Under the pieces are notes generated by a model, which was given only the letters and a program-made list of their open reading frames with translations, searched no databases and was not told the origin of the DNA. From assembly GCA_903854185.1 (NCBI GenBank), contig CAINVP010000055.1:1-40918 (forward strand): DNA of 40,918 nt, written 5' to 3'. This stretch comes from an uncultured Actinomycetes bacterium (GTDB lineage Bacteria; Actinomycetota; Actinomycetes; Nanopelagicales; Nanopelagicaceae). Made by a program: the position numbers and the translations under genes. This document shows, piece after piece, positions 17,174-27,000 of the stretch (position 1 is its first letter; each line of letters opens with the position of its first letter).

Positions 17174-18663
17174 TGGATCGCGAAAGTTTTCGAGAGTACG
17201 CGAAGGGTCACAACTTCATCCCGGTGTGGAAGAAATTTCTTGCCGACAGTGAGACGCCTTTGGGTCTCTACCGCAAACTAACCGGAGAGCGCGAGGGGAC
17301 ATTTCTCCTTGAATCTGCCGAGCATGGTGGAGCCTGGTCTCGGTACTCATTTATCGGTGTAAATAGCGTTGCGACTCTTACTGAAAGAGATGGGGTTGCC
17401 GTGTGGGAGGGTCGAGCCCCGGCAGGTGCGCCCTCTGGTTGTGATCCGCTCGAAGCACTTCGAATCACTGTGGCGCATTTAAAGTCACCGAAGATTGCTG
17501 AGTTGCCGCCTCTCACTGGCGGCCTCGTTGGCTACATGAGTTACGAGGCGGTCAGAAGACTCGAGAAGATCTCATCGATTGCGACTGCTGATATTGATCT
17601 CCCTGAAATCGCGTATCTACTCACCTCTGACTTAGCAATCTTTGATCACTTCAATGGAACGCTCGTCCTCATCGCTAACGCGATTAATTGGGATGGCAGT
17701 GATGATCGGGTTGATGAAGCATATGACGACGCCTGTCTTCGACTCGAGCAGATGGTGGAGTCGCTGAAATCTGATAGCAAGGCGGCAATTGCCTTAAGTA
17801 TCGACAAGGTCGCTGCCGATTATTCACGTGACATCTCCTCGGAACAGTATTGCGAAAAGGTCAATCTTCTTAAAGAAGAGATTCGAAGTGGTGAAGCTTT
17901 TCAGATAGTGCTCTCACAACGATTTAGAGCAGAACTCCTCGCCACTCCGCTCGATGTGTATCGTATTCTGCGGTTACATAATCCCAGCCCCTATATGTAC
18001 ATATTTAACTTGCCTAACGCGCTTCACATCGTCGGCTCTAGCCCTGAGGCGTTGGTGAAGGTTACGGGGGAGGATGTTCTCATTCATCCGATTGCGGGTA
18101 CGAGACCACGTTCACAAAACCCTGAGATCGATCAGTCGAACGCCGATGAGCTCTTAGCAGATGTGAAAGAGCGAGCCGAACATCTGATGTTGGTTGATTT
18201 GGGTCGCAATGATTTAGGAAGAGTCTGCTCTGCAGGCAGCGTAGAAGTCGTTGAGTTTATGAAAATTGAGCGCTATTCACATGTCATGCATATCGTCTCC
18301 ACGGTAACAGGCAAACTTCGTGGCGAATCATCTCCCATTGATGCACTCTTCGCCGTCTTTCCTGCTGGCACCCTCTCGGGGGCTCCAAAGCCCCGGGCTA
18401 TGGAGATTATCGAAAATCATGAACCTACGCGACGGGGAATTTACGGTGGAACTATCGGCTACTTTGATTTTCAAGGCAATATCGACTCTTGTATCGCAAT
18501 CAGGACAGCGGTGATTAAAGATGGCATTGCTTATGTTCAAGCAGGAGCAGGAATCGTTGCCGATTCGGTTCCCGCGCTAGAGGACCAAGAATGTGTTAAT
18601 AAAGCGGCCACAGTTCTCTCGGCCATCGCGACGGCTAATGCCATGGTCGCGCTGGAGGGTTGA
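17173..18663 (+). CDS. trpE: Anthranilate synthase component I
   Basis: A 496-aa chorismate-utilising enzyme. The Trp feedback site LLES is in EGTFLLESAEHGG near residue 50. The catalytic C-terminal half contains EAFQIVLSQRF, NPSPYMYIFN, HPIAGTRPR, ERAEHLMLVDLGRNDLGRV, and FPAGTLSGAPKPRAMEII followed by YGGTIGYFDF. It makes anthranilate with a TrpG glutaminase that is not in this window. The start at ATG 17173 overlaps the hisI stop, leaving no room for a trpL-type attenuator. The presence of the LLES motif suggests allosteric control is kept even though transcriptional attenuation is not. Confidence 0.96.
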   Translation: MDRESFREYAKGHNFIPVWKKFLADSETPLGLYRKLTGEREGTFLLESAEHGGAWSRYSFIGVNSVATLTERDGVAVWEGRAPAGAPSGCDPLEALRITVAHLKSPKIAELPPLTGGLVGYMSYEAVRRLEKISSIATADIDLPEIAYLLTSDLAIFDHFNGTLVLIANAINWDGSDDRVDEAYDDACLRLEQMVESLKSDSKAAIALSIDKVAADYSRDISSEQYCEKVNLLKEEIRSGEAFQIVLSQRFRAELLATPLDVYRILRLHNPSPYMYIFNLPNALHIVGSSPEALVKVTGEDVLIHPIAGTRPRSQNPEIDQSNADELLADVKERAEHLMLVDLGRNDLGRVCSAGSVEVVEFMKIERYSHVMHIVSTVTGKLRGESSPIDALFAVFPAGTLSGAPKPRAMEIIENHEPTRRGIYGGTIGYFDFQGNIDSCIAIRTAVIKDGIAYVQAGAGIVADSVPALEDQECVNKAATVLSAIATANAMVALEG

Positions 18664-18664
18664 G

Positions 18665-18811
18665 ATGAAATTAATTATTCCGCTTACAGCAATTCTGTTG
18701 GCAGGTTACTTTCTTCGCAGAACCAAGAAGCGCTCAACAGATTCACGTTATGACCGCCATACTCCATCGGATTGGAACAAGTTGAATAACGGAGAGGACC
18801 CATCGTTATGA
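18665..18811 (+). CDS. 48-aa membrane peptide in the trp operon (minimal Trp-operon-associated protein)
   Basis: A small gene with ATG 1 nt after the trpE stop and a TGA overlapping the trpC ATG by 4 nt. Residues 2-17 form one hydrophobic helix (IIPLTAILLAGYFL), followed by a basic RRTKKR stretch (positive-inside), then a polar tail containing RHTPSDWNKL and ending NNGEDPSL. Many Actinobacteria carry a larger (about 200-aa) Trp-operon-associated membrane protein at this spot; from memory its C-terminus has a similar W-x-x-L-x-x-G-x-DPT ending. The peptide may be a reduced form of it. Tight coupling to both neighbours argues that it is translated. Function unknown. Confidence 0.72.
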   Translation: MKLIIPLTAILLAGYFLRRTKKRSTDSRYDRHTPSDWNKLNNGEDPSL

Positions 18812-19593
18812 GCTCGGTCTTAGAAAGTATTATTGAAGGTGTACTCGAAGATGTGCACGCTCGCGAGGTGCCATTAGGCCAACTCTATGAGCGCCTTGAT
18901 GAGGCAGAGCCACTTCGCGGTGCGCTAACTGCACTGTCACAGCCTGATCTGCGGGTAATTGCAGAAGTGAAGCGCTCCTCACCAAGCAAGGGCGAGCTCT
19001 CGCAGATCTCTGATCCCGCAGGGCTAGCGCAGATGTATCAAGAGGGCGGAGCAACTGTTGTCAGCGTGCTCACAGAAGAACGTCGATTTAAAGGCTCGAT
19101 GGCAGATTTCCAGGTAGTCAGAGCAGCTATTGATACCCCCATGCTTCGCAAAGACTTTATCGTGACAGAATTTCAAGTTGTCGAATCTCGACTGCTAGGC
19201 GCGGATCTTCTGCTGCTGATTGTTGCTGGACTTGCGAAGAGTCAGCTCGTGGATTTCTATCAATTAGCGACTGAACTAGGAATGGATGTATTGGTCGAGA
19301 CTCATGATGAGCGAGAAGTAGAGATTGCCTGTGATCTAGGCGCACGTATCATCGGCGTGAATTCCAGAAATCTGAAGACGCTCGAGGTAGACACCAAGGC
19401 CTTCGAACGTCTCATCCCGATGATTCCTGCTGATGTGATTCGCATCGCAGAATCGGGGATAGCGCTGCCATCAGAGGTAGCTGCGCTTCGAGCCATCGGG
19501 GCTAACGCCATCTTGGTTGGGGAGACGTTGGTGAAGGCGGGTAACCCTGCACACGCTATCCAACATTTGCTGGGTAACGCTGGTACCGTCTGA
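18808..19593 (+). CDS. trpC: Indole-3-glycerol phosphate synthase
   Basis: A 261-aa monofunctional IGPS barrel converting CdRP to indole-glycerol phosphate. The catalytic Lys is in [15 protein letters not shown], with [26 protein letters not shown], then [14 protein letters not shown] and [12 protein letters not shown]. There is no fused TrpF domain. It begins within the stop of the 48-aa gene (ATGA). trpB follows after 2 nt. trpD (anthranilate phosphoribosyltransferase) and trpF are not in the cluster. Confidence 0.96.
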   Translation: MSSVLESIIEGVLEDVHAREVPLGQLYERLDEAEPLRGALTALSQPDLRVIAEVKRSSPSKGELSQISDPAGLAQMYQEGGATVVSVLTEERRFKGSMADFQVVRAAIDTPMLRKDFIVTEFQVVESRLLGADLLLLIVAGLAKSQLVDFYQLATELGMDVLVETHDEREVEIACDLGARIIGVNSRNLKTLEVDTKAFERLIPMIPADVIRIAESGIALPSEVAALRAIGANAILVGETLVKAGNPAHAIQHLLGNAGTV

Positions 19594-19595
19594 CC

Positions 19596-20795
19596 ATGTC
19601 TGCCACACAACTTCCAGATCTCCTTGGCCATTTCGGCCGGTTCGGTGGTCGCTTTGTTCCAGAAGCACTCATCGGAGCGCTCGATGAACTATCGGCTGCA
19701 CATCAAGCAGCTCTTGTTGACCCACTCTTTATTAAAGAGCTCTCCGAATTGCATCGGACATATACAGGCCGGCCCAGCATCATCACAGAGGCAAAGCGAT
19801 TTGCAGAGCATGCAGGCGGCGCACGTATTTTTCTGAAGCGTGAAGATCTGAACCACACTGGTTCGCATAAGATAAATAATGTTCTTGGGCAAGCGCTATT
19901 AACAAAGCGCATGGGCAAGAAGAGAATTATCGCCGAGACAGGTGCTGGACAACATGGCGTTGCCTCTGCAACCGCCGCAGCGCTGATGGGCCTTGATTGT
20001 GTTGTCTATATGGGCGAGGAAGATACAAAACGCCAGGCGCTCAACGTTGTTCGAATGAAGTTATTGGGCGCGGAGGTTGTGCCAGTTACTCAAGGATCGC
20101 GCACTCTCAAGGATGCGACTAATGAGGCGATGCGCGACTGGGTCACTAATGTGGAGACAACGCACTACATGCTTGGTACGGTTGCTGGACCACATCCTTT
20201 CCCCGTAATGGTTCGAGATTTCCATAAGATTATTGGCGAAGAGGCTCGTGAGCAGATGCTTGCTCTCACTGGAAAGCTGCCTGACGCAGTTCTTGCATGT
20301 GTGGGTGGCGGCTCAAATGCCATCGGTATCTTCCATGCTTTTATTCCAGATGCGAGTGTCAGACTAATCGGACTGGAAGCAGGCGGTCGAGGGGTCGAGA
20401 CCGGTTTTCACGCAGCGACAATCACAGGTGGAACTCGCGGAGTTCTTCATGGCACTCGCTCCTATGTTCTCCAGGATCAGAATGGTCAGACCGTTGAATC
20501 ACACTCCATCTCCGCAGGGCTGGACTACCCTGGCGTTGGACCAGAGCATGCCTACCTGCATGACATCGGTCGCGCCGAGTATCGAGCGATCACCGACGCT
20601 GAGGCGATGGCGGCCTTCTCACTTCTCTGCAAAACCGAGGGAATTATTCCTGCGATTGAAACTGCCCACGCACTTGCTGGCGCGATGAAGATTGGTCAGG
20701 AACTTGGCAGCGGCGCCTCACTCTTAATTAATCTCTCGGGTCGCGGCGATAAGGATGTTCATACGGCGGCTGAGTATTTTGGAATGCCAGTATGA
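19596..20795 (+). CDS. trpB: Tryptophan synthase beta chain
   Basis: A 399-aa PLP enzyme of the TrpB1 type, condensing indole with L-Ser. [16 protein letters not shown] is the N-terminal family hallmark. The Schiff-base Lys is K92 in [13 protein letters not shown]. The indole/substrate loop [10 protein letters not shown] and the phosphate cup GGGSNAIG are intact. The [18 protein letters not shown] segment matches TrpB1, which pairs with TrpA through the COMM domain. ATG lies 2 nt after trpC; the trpA start overlaps by 4 nt. Confidence 0.97.
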   Translation: MSATQLPDLLGHFGRFGGRFVPEALIGALDELSAAHQAALVDPLFIKELSELHRTYTGRPSIITEAKRFAEHAGGARIFLKREDLNHTGSHKINNVLGQALLTKRMGKKRIIAETGAGQHGVASATAAALMGLDCVVYMGEEDTKRQALNVVRMKLLGAEVVPVTQGSRTLKDATNEAMRDWVTNVETTHYMLGTVAGPHPFPVMVRDFHKIIGEEAREQMLALTGKLPDAVLACVGGGSNAIGIFHAFIPDASVRLIGLEAGGRGVETGFHAATITGGTRGVLHGTRSYVLQDQNGQTVESHSISAGLDYPGVGPEHAYLHDIGRAEYRAITDAEAMAAFSLLCKTEGIIPAIETAHALAGAMKIGQELGSGASLLINLSGRGDKDVHTAAEYFGMPV

Positions 20796-21592
20796 GCACT
20801 GCGTTAGAAGAGCTCTTTGCTACAACCCGCAGCGAGCGAGCGATTCTCATTGGATACATTCCAGCAGGATTTCCTACTCAGGAGGCTTCCTACCGAATCA
20901 TTCAAGCGATGATTGATGGCGGCGTGGATGCGATTGAAATTGGTTTTCCATATTCCGATCCAGTGATGGATGGTCCCATCATTCAAGCCGCTGCCGATCA
21001 AGCGTTAGCCAATGGCGTAGGAGCGAAGGAGGTCTTCGAGACTCTCCGTTTCGCGGCTGATCTAGTTCCGTCAGTGATCATGACGTATTGGAACCCTATT
21101 GAACGATTTGGCGTGGATAACTTTGCGAAAGAACTCGCAGCGCATGGCGGTTCAGGGGTGATTACACCTGATTTGACGATCGAAGAGTCGAAAGAGTGGA
21201 TTGCGGCTACAGATTCTCACCAGGTAAATCGCATCTACGTCGTTGCACAGAGCACGCAGCCAGAACGCCTTCAGAACGTCACATCCCAAACTAATGGATT
21301 TATTTATGCCGCCTCATTGATGGGGGTAACGGGACTTCGCACATCAGTCGCAAGCGGCGCACATGAATTGGTTGCACGTATCCGTGCGGTCTCCGAAGTG
21401 CCGATTGCTGTCGGGCTTGGCGTATCTAATGCAGAGCAGGCCGCCGAAGTTGCTGGCTATGCTGATGGCGTCATTGTCGGCTCTGCTTTTATTCGTGCGG
21501 TGCAAGAGGCCAACTCATTGGATGAGGGCGTGGCGGCAGTTCGCTTACTCGCTGAGAGTTTGGCAGCGGGTGTTAGGTCTCAGAAGCGCTAA
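20792..21592 (+). CDS. trpA: Tryptophan synthase alpha chain
   Basis: A 266-aa (beta-alpha)8 barrel that releases indole from indole-glycerol phosphate and channels it to TrpB. The catalytic Glu is in [17 protein letters not shown] and the Asp in [11 protein letters not shown]. The phosphate loop region [13 protein letters not shown] and [11 protein letters not shown] are present. It overlaps trpB by ATGA and is the last gene of the superoperon. A weak AGCG-CTAA-CGCT stem (21585-21596) surrounds its stop but lacks a T-run. Confidence 0.96.
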   Translation: MSTALEELFATTRSERAILIGYIPAGFPTQEASYRIIQAMIDGGVDAIEIGFPYSDPVMDGPIIQAAADQALANGVGAKEVFETLRFAADLVPSVIMTYWNPIERFGVDNFAKELAAHGGSGVITPDLTIEESKEWIAATDSHQVNRIYVVAQSTQPERLQNVTSQTNGFIYAASLMGVTGLRTSVASGAHELVARIRAVSEVPIAVGLGVSNAEQAAEVAGYADGVIVGSAFIRAVQEANSLDEGVAAVRLLAESLAAGVRSQKR

Positions 21593-21684
21593 CGCTGAGA
21601 TATAGAAAGTTTGTAAGTTTGTAAGAGAGATGGAATAGAAGAAATCCAAGCGGTCACAGCGACCCGAGAGAGAAGGAAGAGAAG
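21593..21684 (+). promoter_or_regulatory. trpA-dsbA gap: candidate -10 box and RBS
   Basis: The 92-nt gap has TATAGA at 21601-21606 (a possible -10 box without a clear -35), a short direct repeat AAGTTTGT-AAGTTTGT (about 21607-21622), and a purine-rich GAGAGAAGGAAGAG just upstream of the next ATG that serves as an SD. A T-rich terminator is not seen, so read-through from trpA is possible. Confidence 0.3.
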
Positions 21685-22398
21685 ATGGCACTTTCACAAG
21701 GGAAGTCTCCTAAGAAGGCTTCGTCCTCGAAGAAGAGCAAAGAGGGCGATACGACAACGCGCTATATCGCCATTGGCATGGTCGTCTTTGTCCTCGCAAC
21801 AGCGGGAATCTTTGCTTTTATGAATAGCCAGGCTTCGAAGAAACTCACAATTCCTTCCTCAGTCTCTAAGGCTGATGGCTATGCGATTGTGGTTAACCCA
21901 ACCGCACCGGTCCGCGTTGATTTTTGGGAAGACTTTCAATGCCCAAACTGTCGCAACTTTGAAGCAGTTTCCAATGCTTACTTTGATGATCTAGTGAAGG
22001 CGAAGAAGATCAAGGCGGTCTATCATCCAATGTCCTTCCTCGGACCAGAGTCTGTTCTTGCTGCACAAGCGGCGGCATGTACCGCGGATGAAGGAAAATT
22101 TGTTCAAATGCACACCATGCTCTACGCCAATCAGCCCTCCTCTGAGAACTCTGGTGCGTGGACAAATGATGTGCTCATAAAATTGGCAACTGCAGCTGGT
22201 GCAAATAAGAGCACCGTCTCGAAATGTATTACATCAGGTAAATATGTGAACTGGGCACAGAAGGTGGAGGATGACGCCTCCAAGAAGGGCGTGAGTTCAA
22301 CACCAACAGTTTATGTGAACGGGAAAGAGTTGAACCGTGCCCACTACCTTGATCTAGCTGCCCTGAAGAAAGATCTGGCAGCTGCAGGAGTGAAGTAA
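21685..22398 (+). CDS. Membrane-anchored DsbA-like thiol-disulfide oxidoreductase
   Basis: A 237-aa protein: a cytoplasmic Lys/Ser-rich N-terminus (residues 1-25), one transmembrane helix (about 27-46, YIAIGMVVFVLATAGIFAF) and an extracytoplasmic DsbA-type thioredoxin fold. The active site is CPNC at residues 86-89 within DFWEDFQCPNC, and the cis-Pro motif is STPTVYVNG. It resembles actinobacterial DsbA/DSBA-like thioredoxin-4 family proteins that oxidise or isomerise exported proteins at the cell surface. A good purine-rich SD precedes ATG 21685. No VKOR or DsbB partner is in the window. The specific role (oxidase versus isomerase) cannot be told from the motif. Confidence 0.88.
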   Translation: MALSQGKSPKKASSSKKSKEGDTTTRYIAIGMVVFVLATAGIFAFMNSQASKKLTIPSSVSKADGYAIVVNPTAPVRVDFWEDFQCPNCRNFEAVSNAYFDDLVKAKKIKAVYHPMSFLGPESVLAAQAAACTADEGKFVQMHTMLYANQPSSENSGAWTNDVLIKLATAAGANKSTVSKCITSGKYVNWAQKVEDDASKKGVSSTPTVYVNGKELNRAHYLDLAALKKDLAAAGVK

Positions 22399-22409
22399 CT
22401 CGACACCTG

Positions 22410-23231
22410 ATGCACGCGCTGCATAGTTTTATCCCAACGCCGACCTTCTCGACCGTGGCGCTGGGTCCCTTTACTATTCATATGTATGCGCTCTGCATTC
22501 TCTTGGGCGCCATTGCTGCCCTCTCTATCGGTAGAGCGCGCTATGCCCACGTTGGCGGAGATCCGAAGACGTTAACGGATCTTGCAATATGGGTGATACC
22601 GGCGGGAATTATCGGTGGCCGGCTCTATCACGTCGCTACCTCACCCGATGCTTACTTTGGCACTGGCGGTTCTCCACGTGACGCACTCAAGATTTGGAAA
22701 GGTGGGATGGGAATCTGGGGCGCAGTTGCCTTGGGTACTCTCGTTGCTTTTCTGCTCTTTCGACGTAAAGATCAACGAACAAATTTTGCACTCTTTGCTG
22801 ATGCACTCGCTCCAGGCCTCTTAGTTGCCCAGGCGATAGGCCGTTGGGGAAATTGGTTTAATGGTGAACTCTTCGGTCGTCCACTTCACAGTTGGTGGGG
22901 GTTAGAGATCCCTCGCGGTCTGCGCCCAGTGGGCTTTGAGGGCTACTCAACCTTTCACCCCACCTTTCTTTATGAATCGCTGTGGTGCCTCTTTGTAGCG
23001 GGGGCCATTATTCTTGCCGAGCGCAGAACGACCCTCAGGGCCGGATCGACATTCCTTATTTATATATTTCTTTATTGTCTGGGCAGAGTGGCTTGGGAGT
23101 CACTTCGCATAGATCCAGCCCATACGCTCTTTGGCCTGCGAGTAAATTTGCTGCTCTCGCTCGTTTTGATGCTCACATCCGGGCTTTGGTTGTGGAGGCG
23201 AAACCGAGGCTCGAGTAAGATGCATCCATGA
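22410..23231 (+). CDS. lgt: Prolipoprotein diacylglyceryl transferase
   Basis: A 273-aa polytopic membrane enzyme that transfers diacylglycerol from phosphatidylglycerol to the lipobox Cys, the step before LspA. The Lgt signature is intact: AIGRWGNWFNGELFGRP. Other family features are IHMYALCILLGA in TM1-2, GGRLYHVAT and HPTFLYESLW. About seven hydrophobic segments are seen. The start at ATG 22410 is 11 nt after the dsbA-like stop, without a strong SD. The neighbourhood trpA-lgt is conserved in Actinobacteria. The stop overlaps the VIT gene start by 4 nt. Confidence 0.96.
   Translation: MHALHSFIPTPTFSTVALGPFTIHMYALCILLGAIAALSIGRARYAHVGGDPKTLTDLAIWVIPAGIIGGRLYHVATSPDAYFGTGGSPRDALKIWKGGMGIWGAVALGTLVAFLLFRRKDQRTNFALFADALAPGLLVAQAIGRWGNWFNGELFGRPLHSWWGLEIPRGLRPVGFEGYSTFHPTFLYESLWCLFVAGAIILAERRTTLRAGSTFLIYIFLYCLGRVAWESLRIDPAHTLFGLRVNLLLSLVLMLTSGLWLWRRNRGSSKMHP
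23216..23227 (+). promoter_or_regulatory. Candidate -10 box for leaderless VIT-family transcript inside lgt
   Basis: TAAGAT at 23216-23221 is followed by six bases and the ATG at 23228. It lies within the last codons of lgt. The spacing is the same as at sepF, hisD, pyk and polA. It would allow the transporter to be expressed independently of lgt. Confidence 0.45.
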
Positions 23232-23932
23232 TCGAAGATGTCTACAACCGCAACCGACACCACAAGACGCATAACGCCGGCTGGTTGCGCGCAGCCGTGC
23301 TCGGTGCAAATGATGGACTGGTCGCAACTGCGAGCTTGATGATTGGCATCGCCGCCGCAGCCCCAACTGCAGGGCTAACCGTGACCGGCATCGCCGCGAT
23401 CGCCGCAGGTGCAATGTCGATGGCGGTTGGTGAATATATTTCGGTGCAATCTCAGAGCGATATTGAAGAGAGTGATCGCCTCATGGAGATCAAACACCTA
23501 GAACTCGATCCCGTGGGGGAGGAGGAAGAGCTCACTCAGATTTATATCGAACGTGGACTTCCCCGAGAGATGGCGGCAGAGGTTGCTCGCATCATGCATG
23601 AGCGTGATCCGCTTGAGGCGCACCTACGTGATGAGTTGGGTCAATTTGAACATACGAAGGCTCGGCCAGTTCAAGCATCTATCGCCTCGGCCATCTCCTA
23701 CACGGCCGGCGGTATCGTGCCACTCTTCGGCGCGATTGCCTGGTCCTCTCATGCAAAATCTGTGGGGATTATCGTCTTCACGCTCTTGGGGCTTGTACTC
23801 ACGGGAGGCATCAGCTCCAAGCTGTCAGGTTCGGGAATGCCAAAGACCATCTTGCGCGTAGTGATTGGCGGCTCGCTGGGTATGGCAATCACTGCAGGAA
23901 TTGGCGGATTGGTTCACCTCTCAGGCATCTGA
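23228..23932 (+). CDS. VIT1/CCC1 family metal (Fe/Mn) transporter
   Basis: A 234-aa membrane protein of the VIT1/CCC1 family. The N-terminal signature AAVLGANDGLVATASLMIG is followed by GAMSMAVGEYISVQSQSDIE, a cytoplasmic Glu-rich metal-binding region (residues ~80-140, with conserved LREEMAEVARIM-like ERGLPREMAAEVARI) and three further TM segments to the C-terminus. Family members move Fe2+ or Mn2+ out of the cytosol in exchange for protons. The metal cannot be assigned from sequence. ATGA overlap with lgt. It is unrelated in function to its neighbours, and a candidate promoter lies just upstream. Confidence 0.88.
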   Translation: MIEDVYNRNRHHKTHNAGWLRAAVLGANDGLVATASLMIGIAAAAPTAGLTVTGIAAIAAGAMSMAVGEYISVQSQSDIEESDRLMEIKHLELDPVGEEEELTQIYIERGLPREMAAEVARIMHERDPLEAHLRDELGQFEHTKARPVQASIASAISYTAGGIVPLFGAIAWSSHAKSVGIIVFTLLGLVLTGGISSKLSGSGMPKTILRVVIGGSLGMAITAGIGGLVHLSGI

Positions 23933-24010
23933 TTGCTAGGATTCACCACCCTCTCCGAACCAGGAGCGGGCCGGGCCACTGCTGTCCCGAACTTTGATGG
24001 ATAAATCAGC

Positions 24011-24016
24011 AGGAGG
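24011..24016 (+). promoter_or_regulatory. Ribosome binding site deciding the gltB start
   Basis: AGGAGG lies 4 nt before ATG 24021. An earlier in-frame ATG at 23997 has no SD. The downstream start also gives the usual short GltB propeptide (22 residues before the Cys nucleophile). Confidence 0.65.
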
Positions 24017-24020
24017 CCAG

Positions 24021-27000
24021 ATGACGCTCTTCAGCACAGTTCCGCAAGCTCAAGGACTCTATAACCCTGAGAATGAACATGATGCATGTGGCGTTGCGAT
24101 GGTGGCGACGCTCAATAAAGAGGCGCGCCACGAGATTGTCAGTCAAGCCCTTACTGCTCTCCGAAATCTTGAGCACCGCGGTGCATCAGGAGCAGAGCCT
24201 GATAGCGGTGACGGTGCGGGAATTCTTATCCGCATCCCAGATCACTTCTACCGTGAAGTTGTAGATTTCACCCTTCCTGAATCTGGATCGTATGCGACCG
24301 GCATTGCATTTGTAGATGAATCGCTGATTGCTCATGGTGGGCTAAGTGCAAGCGCTTTGCAGAAAATTGAGGGGATAGCAGCAGAAGAGGGGTTGACTCT
24401 TCTTGGCCTGCGCTCGCTACCTATTAACTCGACCTCACTAGGAAAAACTGCGCTCTCTGTGATGCCGCACTTTATTCAATTCTTCCTCGCCGGAAAGAGT
24501 TCACAGAACGATTTAGCCCTTGATCGACTCGTCTTTATCTTCCGCAAGCGCGTTGAACACTCGTTAAGCATCTACTTCCCATCGCTCTCATCGCGGACGA
24601 TTGTGTATAAGGGAATGTTGACGACGGGACAGTTAGAAGAGTTCTTCCCCGATCTCTCTGATGAGCGCGTCGCATCACCGCTTGCCGTTGTGCACTCCCG
24701 CTTTTCTACAAATACTTTCCCCTCTTGGCCATTGGCACACCCGTACCGGTATATCGCTCACAATGGTGAGATCAATACCGTTCGCGGAAATCGAAATTGG
24801 ATGCGAGCCCGCGAAGCGCTCCTCTCGAGTGATTTTATCGAAGGTGATATCTCCCGAATCTTTCCGATAGTGGATCCGACCGGATCTGACTCTGCCTCGT
24901 TTGATGAGGTGTTAGAACTGCTCTACCTCAATGGCCGCTCACTTCCTCACTCCATGTTGATGATGATCCCTGAGGCCTGGGAGAACCACGCAACGATGTC
25001 GAAAGAGCGGCGTGATTTCTATGCCTTCCACTCCTCACTGATGGAGGCATGGGATGGTCCAGCGTGCGTAACTTTCACAGATGGAAATCAAGTCGGCGCA
25101 GTCCTTGATCGCAATGGACTCCGCCCATCGCGGTACTGGGTAACCGATGATGGACTCGTGATCTTGGCGAGTGAAGTCGGAGTGCTTGAGATTCCGGCTG
25201 AACGCGTTGTGCGTAAGGGAAGACTCCAACCAGGTCGCATGTTCCTCGTCGACATTGAGCAGGGTCGCATCATTGAAGATGATGAAATTAAGGATTCACT
25301 GGCACAGGCAGAGCCTTACTCCGACTGGTTGCAATCTGGTCTAGTGAAGCTCTCCGATCTTCCAGCACGTGAGCACATCATCTATCCACACGCATCAGTA
25401 GTGCGACGTCAGCGAGCATTTGGCTATACCGAAGAAGAACTTCGCCTTCTTATAGCTCCCATGGCAAAGAATGGTGCAGAATCTCTGGGTTCGATGGGAA
25501 CTGACACACCTATCGCGGCGCTCTCGAACAAACACCGCAACCTCTTCGACTACTTTGCCCAACTCTTTGCTCAAGTGACTAACCCACCGTTAGATGCGAT
25601 TCGGGAAGAGTTAGTAACAAGCCTGGGTGGCTCCATCGGTCCTGAGCACAATCTGCTCGATCCCGGTCCCGCTTCTTGTCGTCAGATTGCACTCGACTTC
25701 CCAGTCATTGATAATGATGAATTAGCAAAGATTATTCACGTGAATGCAGAGGGCGATCGACCTGGCTTTCAAGCGCACGTTGTCCGAGGGCTGTTCTACG
25801 TTGCTGGCGGGGGAGAAGGTCTCCGTGAACGACTAGAAGAGATTCGCGCTGAGGTATCCCAGGCTATTGCAGATGGCGCTCATATTATCGTTCTCTCTGA
25901 TCGTGATGGCGATGCTGAAGAAGCACCTATTCCATCACTTCTTTTGACCTCTGCTGTGCACCATCACTTGATTCGCGAGAAGACTCGCACCAAGGTCGGA
26001 CTCGTTGTCGAGTCAGGTGAAGTACGCGAAGTTCACCATGTCGCACTCCTCATTGGATTCGGCGCTGCCGCTGTCAATCCATACCTAGCCATGGAGAGCG
26101 CGGAAGATTTAGTTCGCCAAGGAGTTATCACTGGAATCACTCCCGAGAAGGCAGTTGCCAACCTCATCAAGGCGCTCGGAAAAGGCGTCCTCAAGGTTAT
26201 GTCGAAGATGGGTATCTCAACCATCGCCTCATATACCGGTGCGCAGGTTTTCGAAGCGATTGGCCTCTCGCGCGAGATTGTTGATGAGTACTTCACTGGA
26301 CTCACCTCGCGACTTGGAGGAGTCACTCTCGATATCGTGGCTGAAGAGACTGTGAAGCGCCACCATGTTGCCTATCCACCCATGGGTATCGTGCCAGGCA
26401 GCAAGAAGTTGCCGATCGGTGGCGAATATCAGTGGCGCCGCGAAGGTGAACCTCATCTCTTCGATCCGGAGACGGTCTTTGCACTTCAGCACTCGACTCG
26501 CAATAAGCGTTATGACATCTTTAAGCGATACACAACGCATATCGATGATCAATCTCGCCTTCTGATGACGCTGCGTGGACTCTTCACCTTTAAAGAAGGT
26601 GTTCGCACCCCCATTGCGATCGAGGATGTTGAACCAATCGAATCAATCGTGAAGCGCTTTGCCACGGGCGCCATGTCATACGGTTCCGTCTCGCAAGAGG
26701 TTCATGAAACTCTTGCTATTGCGATGAATCGCCTCGGCGGTAAATCCAATACCGGTGAAGGAGGAGAAGATCCAGCGCGCTTTACGCCAGATGCAAATGG
26801 CGACTCTCGCCGCTCTTCCATCAAGCAGGTTGCCTCCGGACGTTTTGGTGTGACCAGTGAGTACCTTGTTAATGCCGATGATATTCAGATCAAGATGGCG
26901 CAGGGCGCCAAGCCTGGTGAGGGCGGTCAACTTCCAGGAAATAAGGTCTATCCGTGGGTTGCTCAAGTTCGTCACTCGACACCAGGAGTAGGACTTATCT

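Noticed and set aside
23994-24020. gltB start at TTG 23994 or ATG 23997
   Set aside because: No SD there, and ATG 24021 has AGGAGG and gives the usual short propeptide before the catalytic Cys. Not fully excluded.
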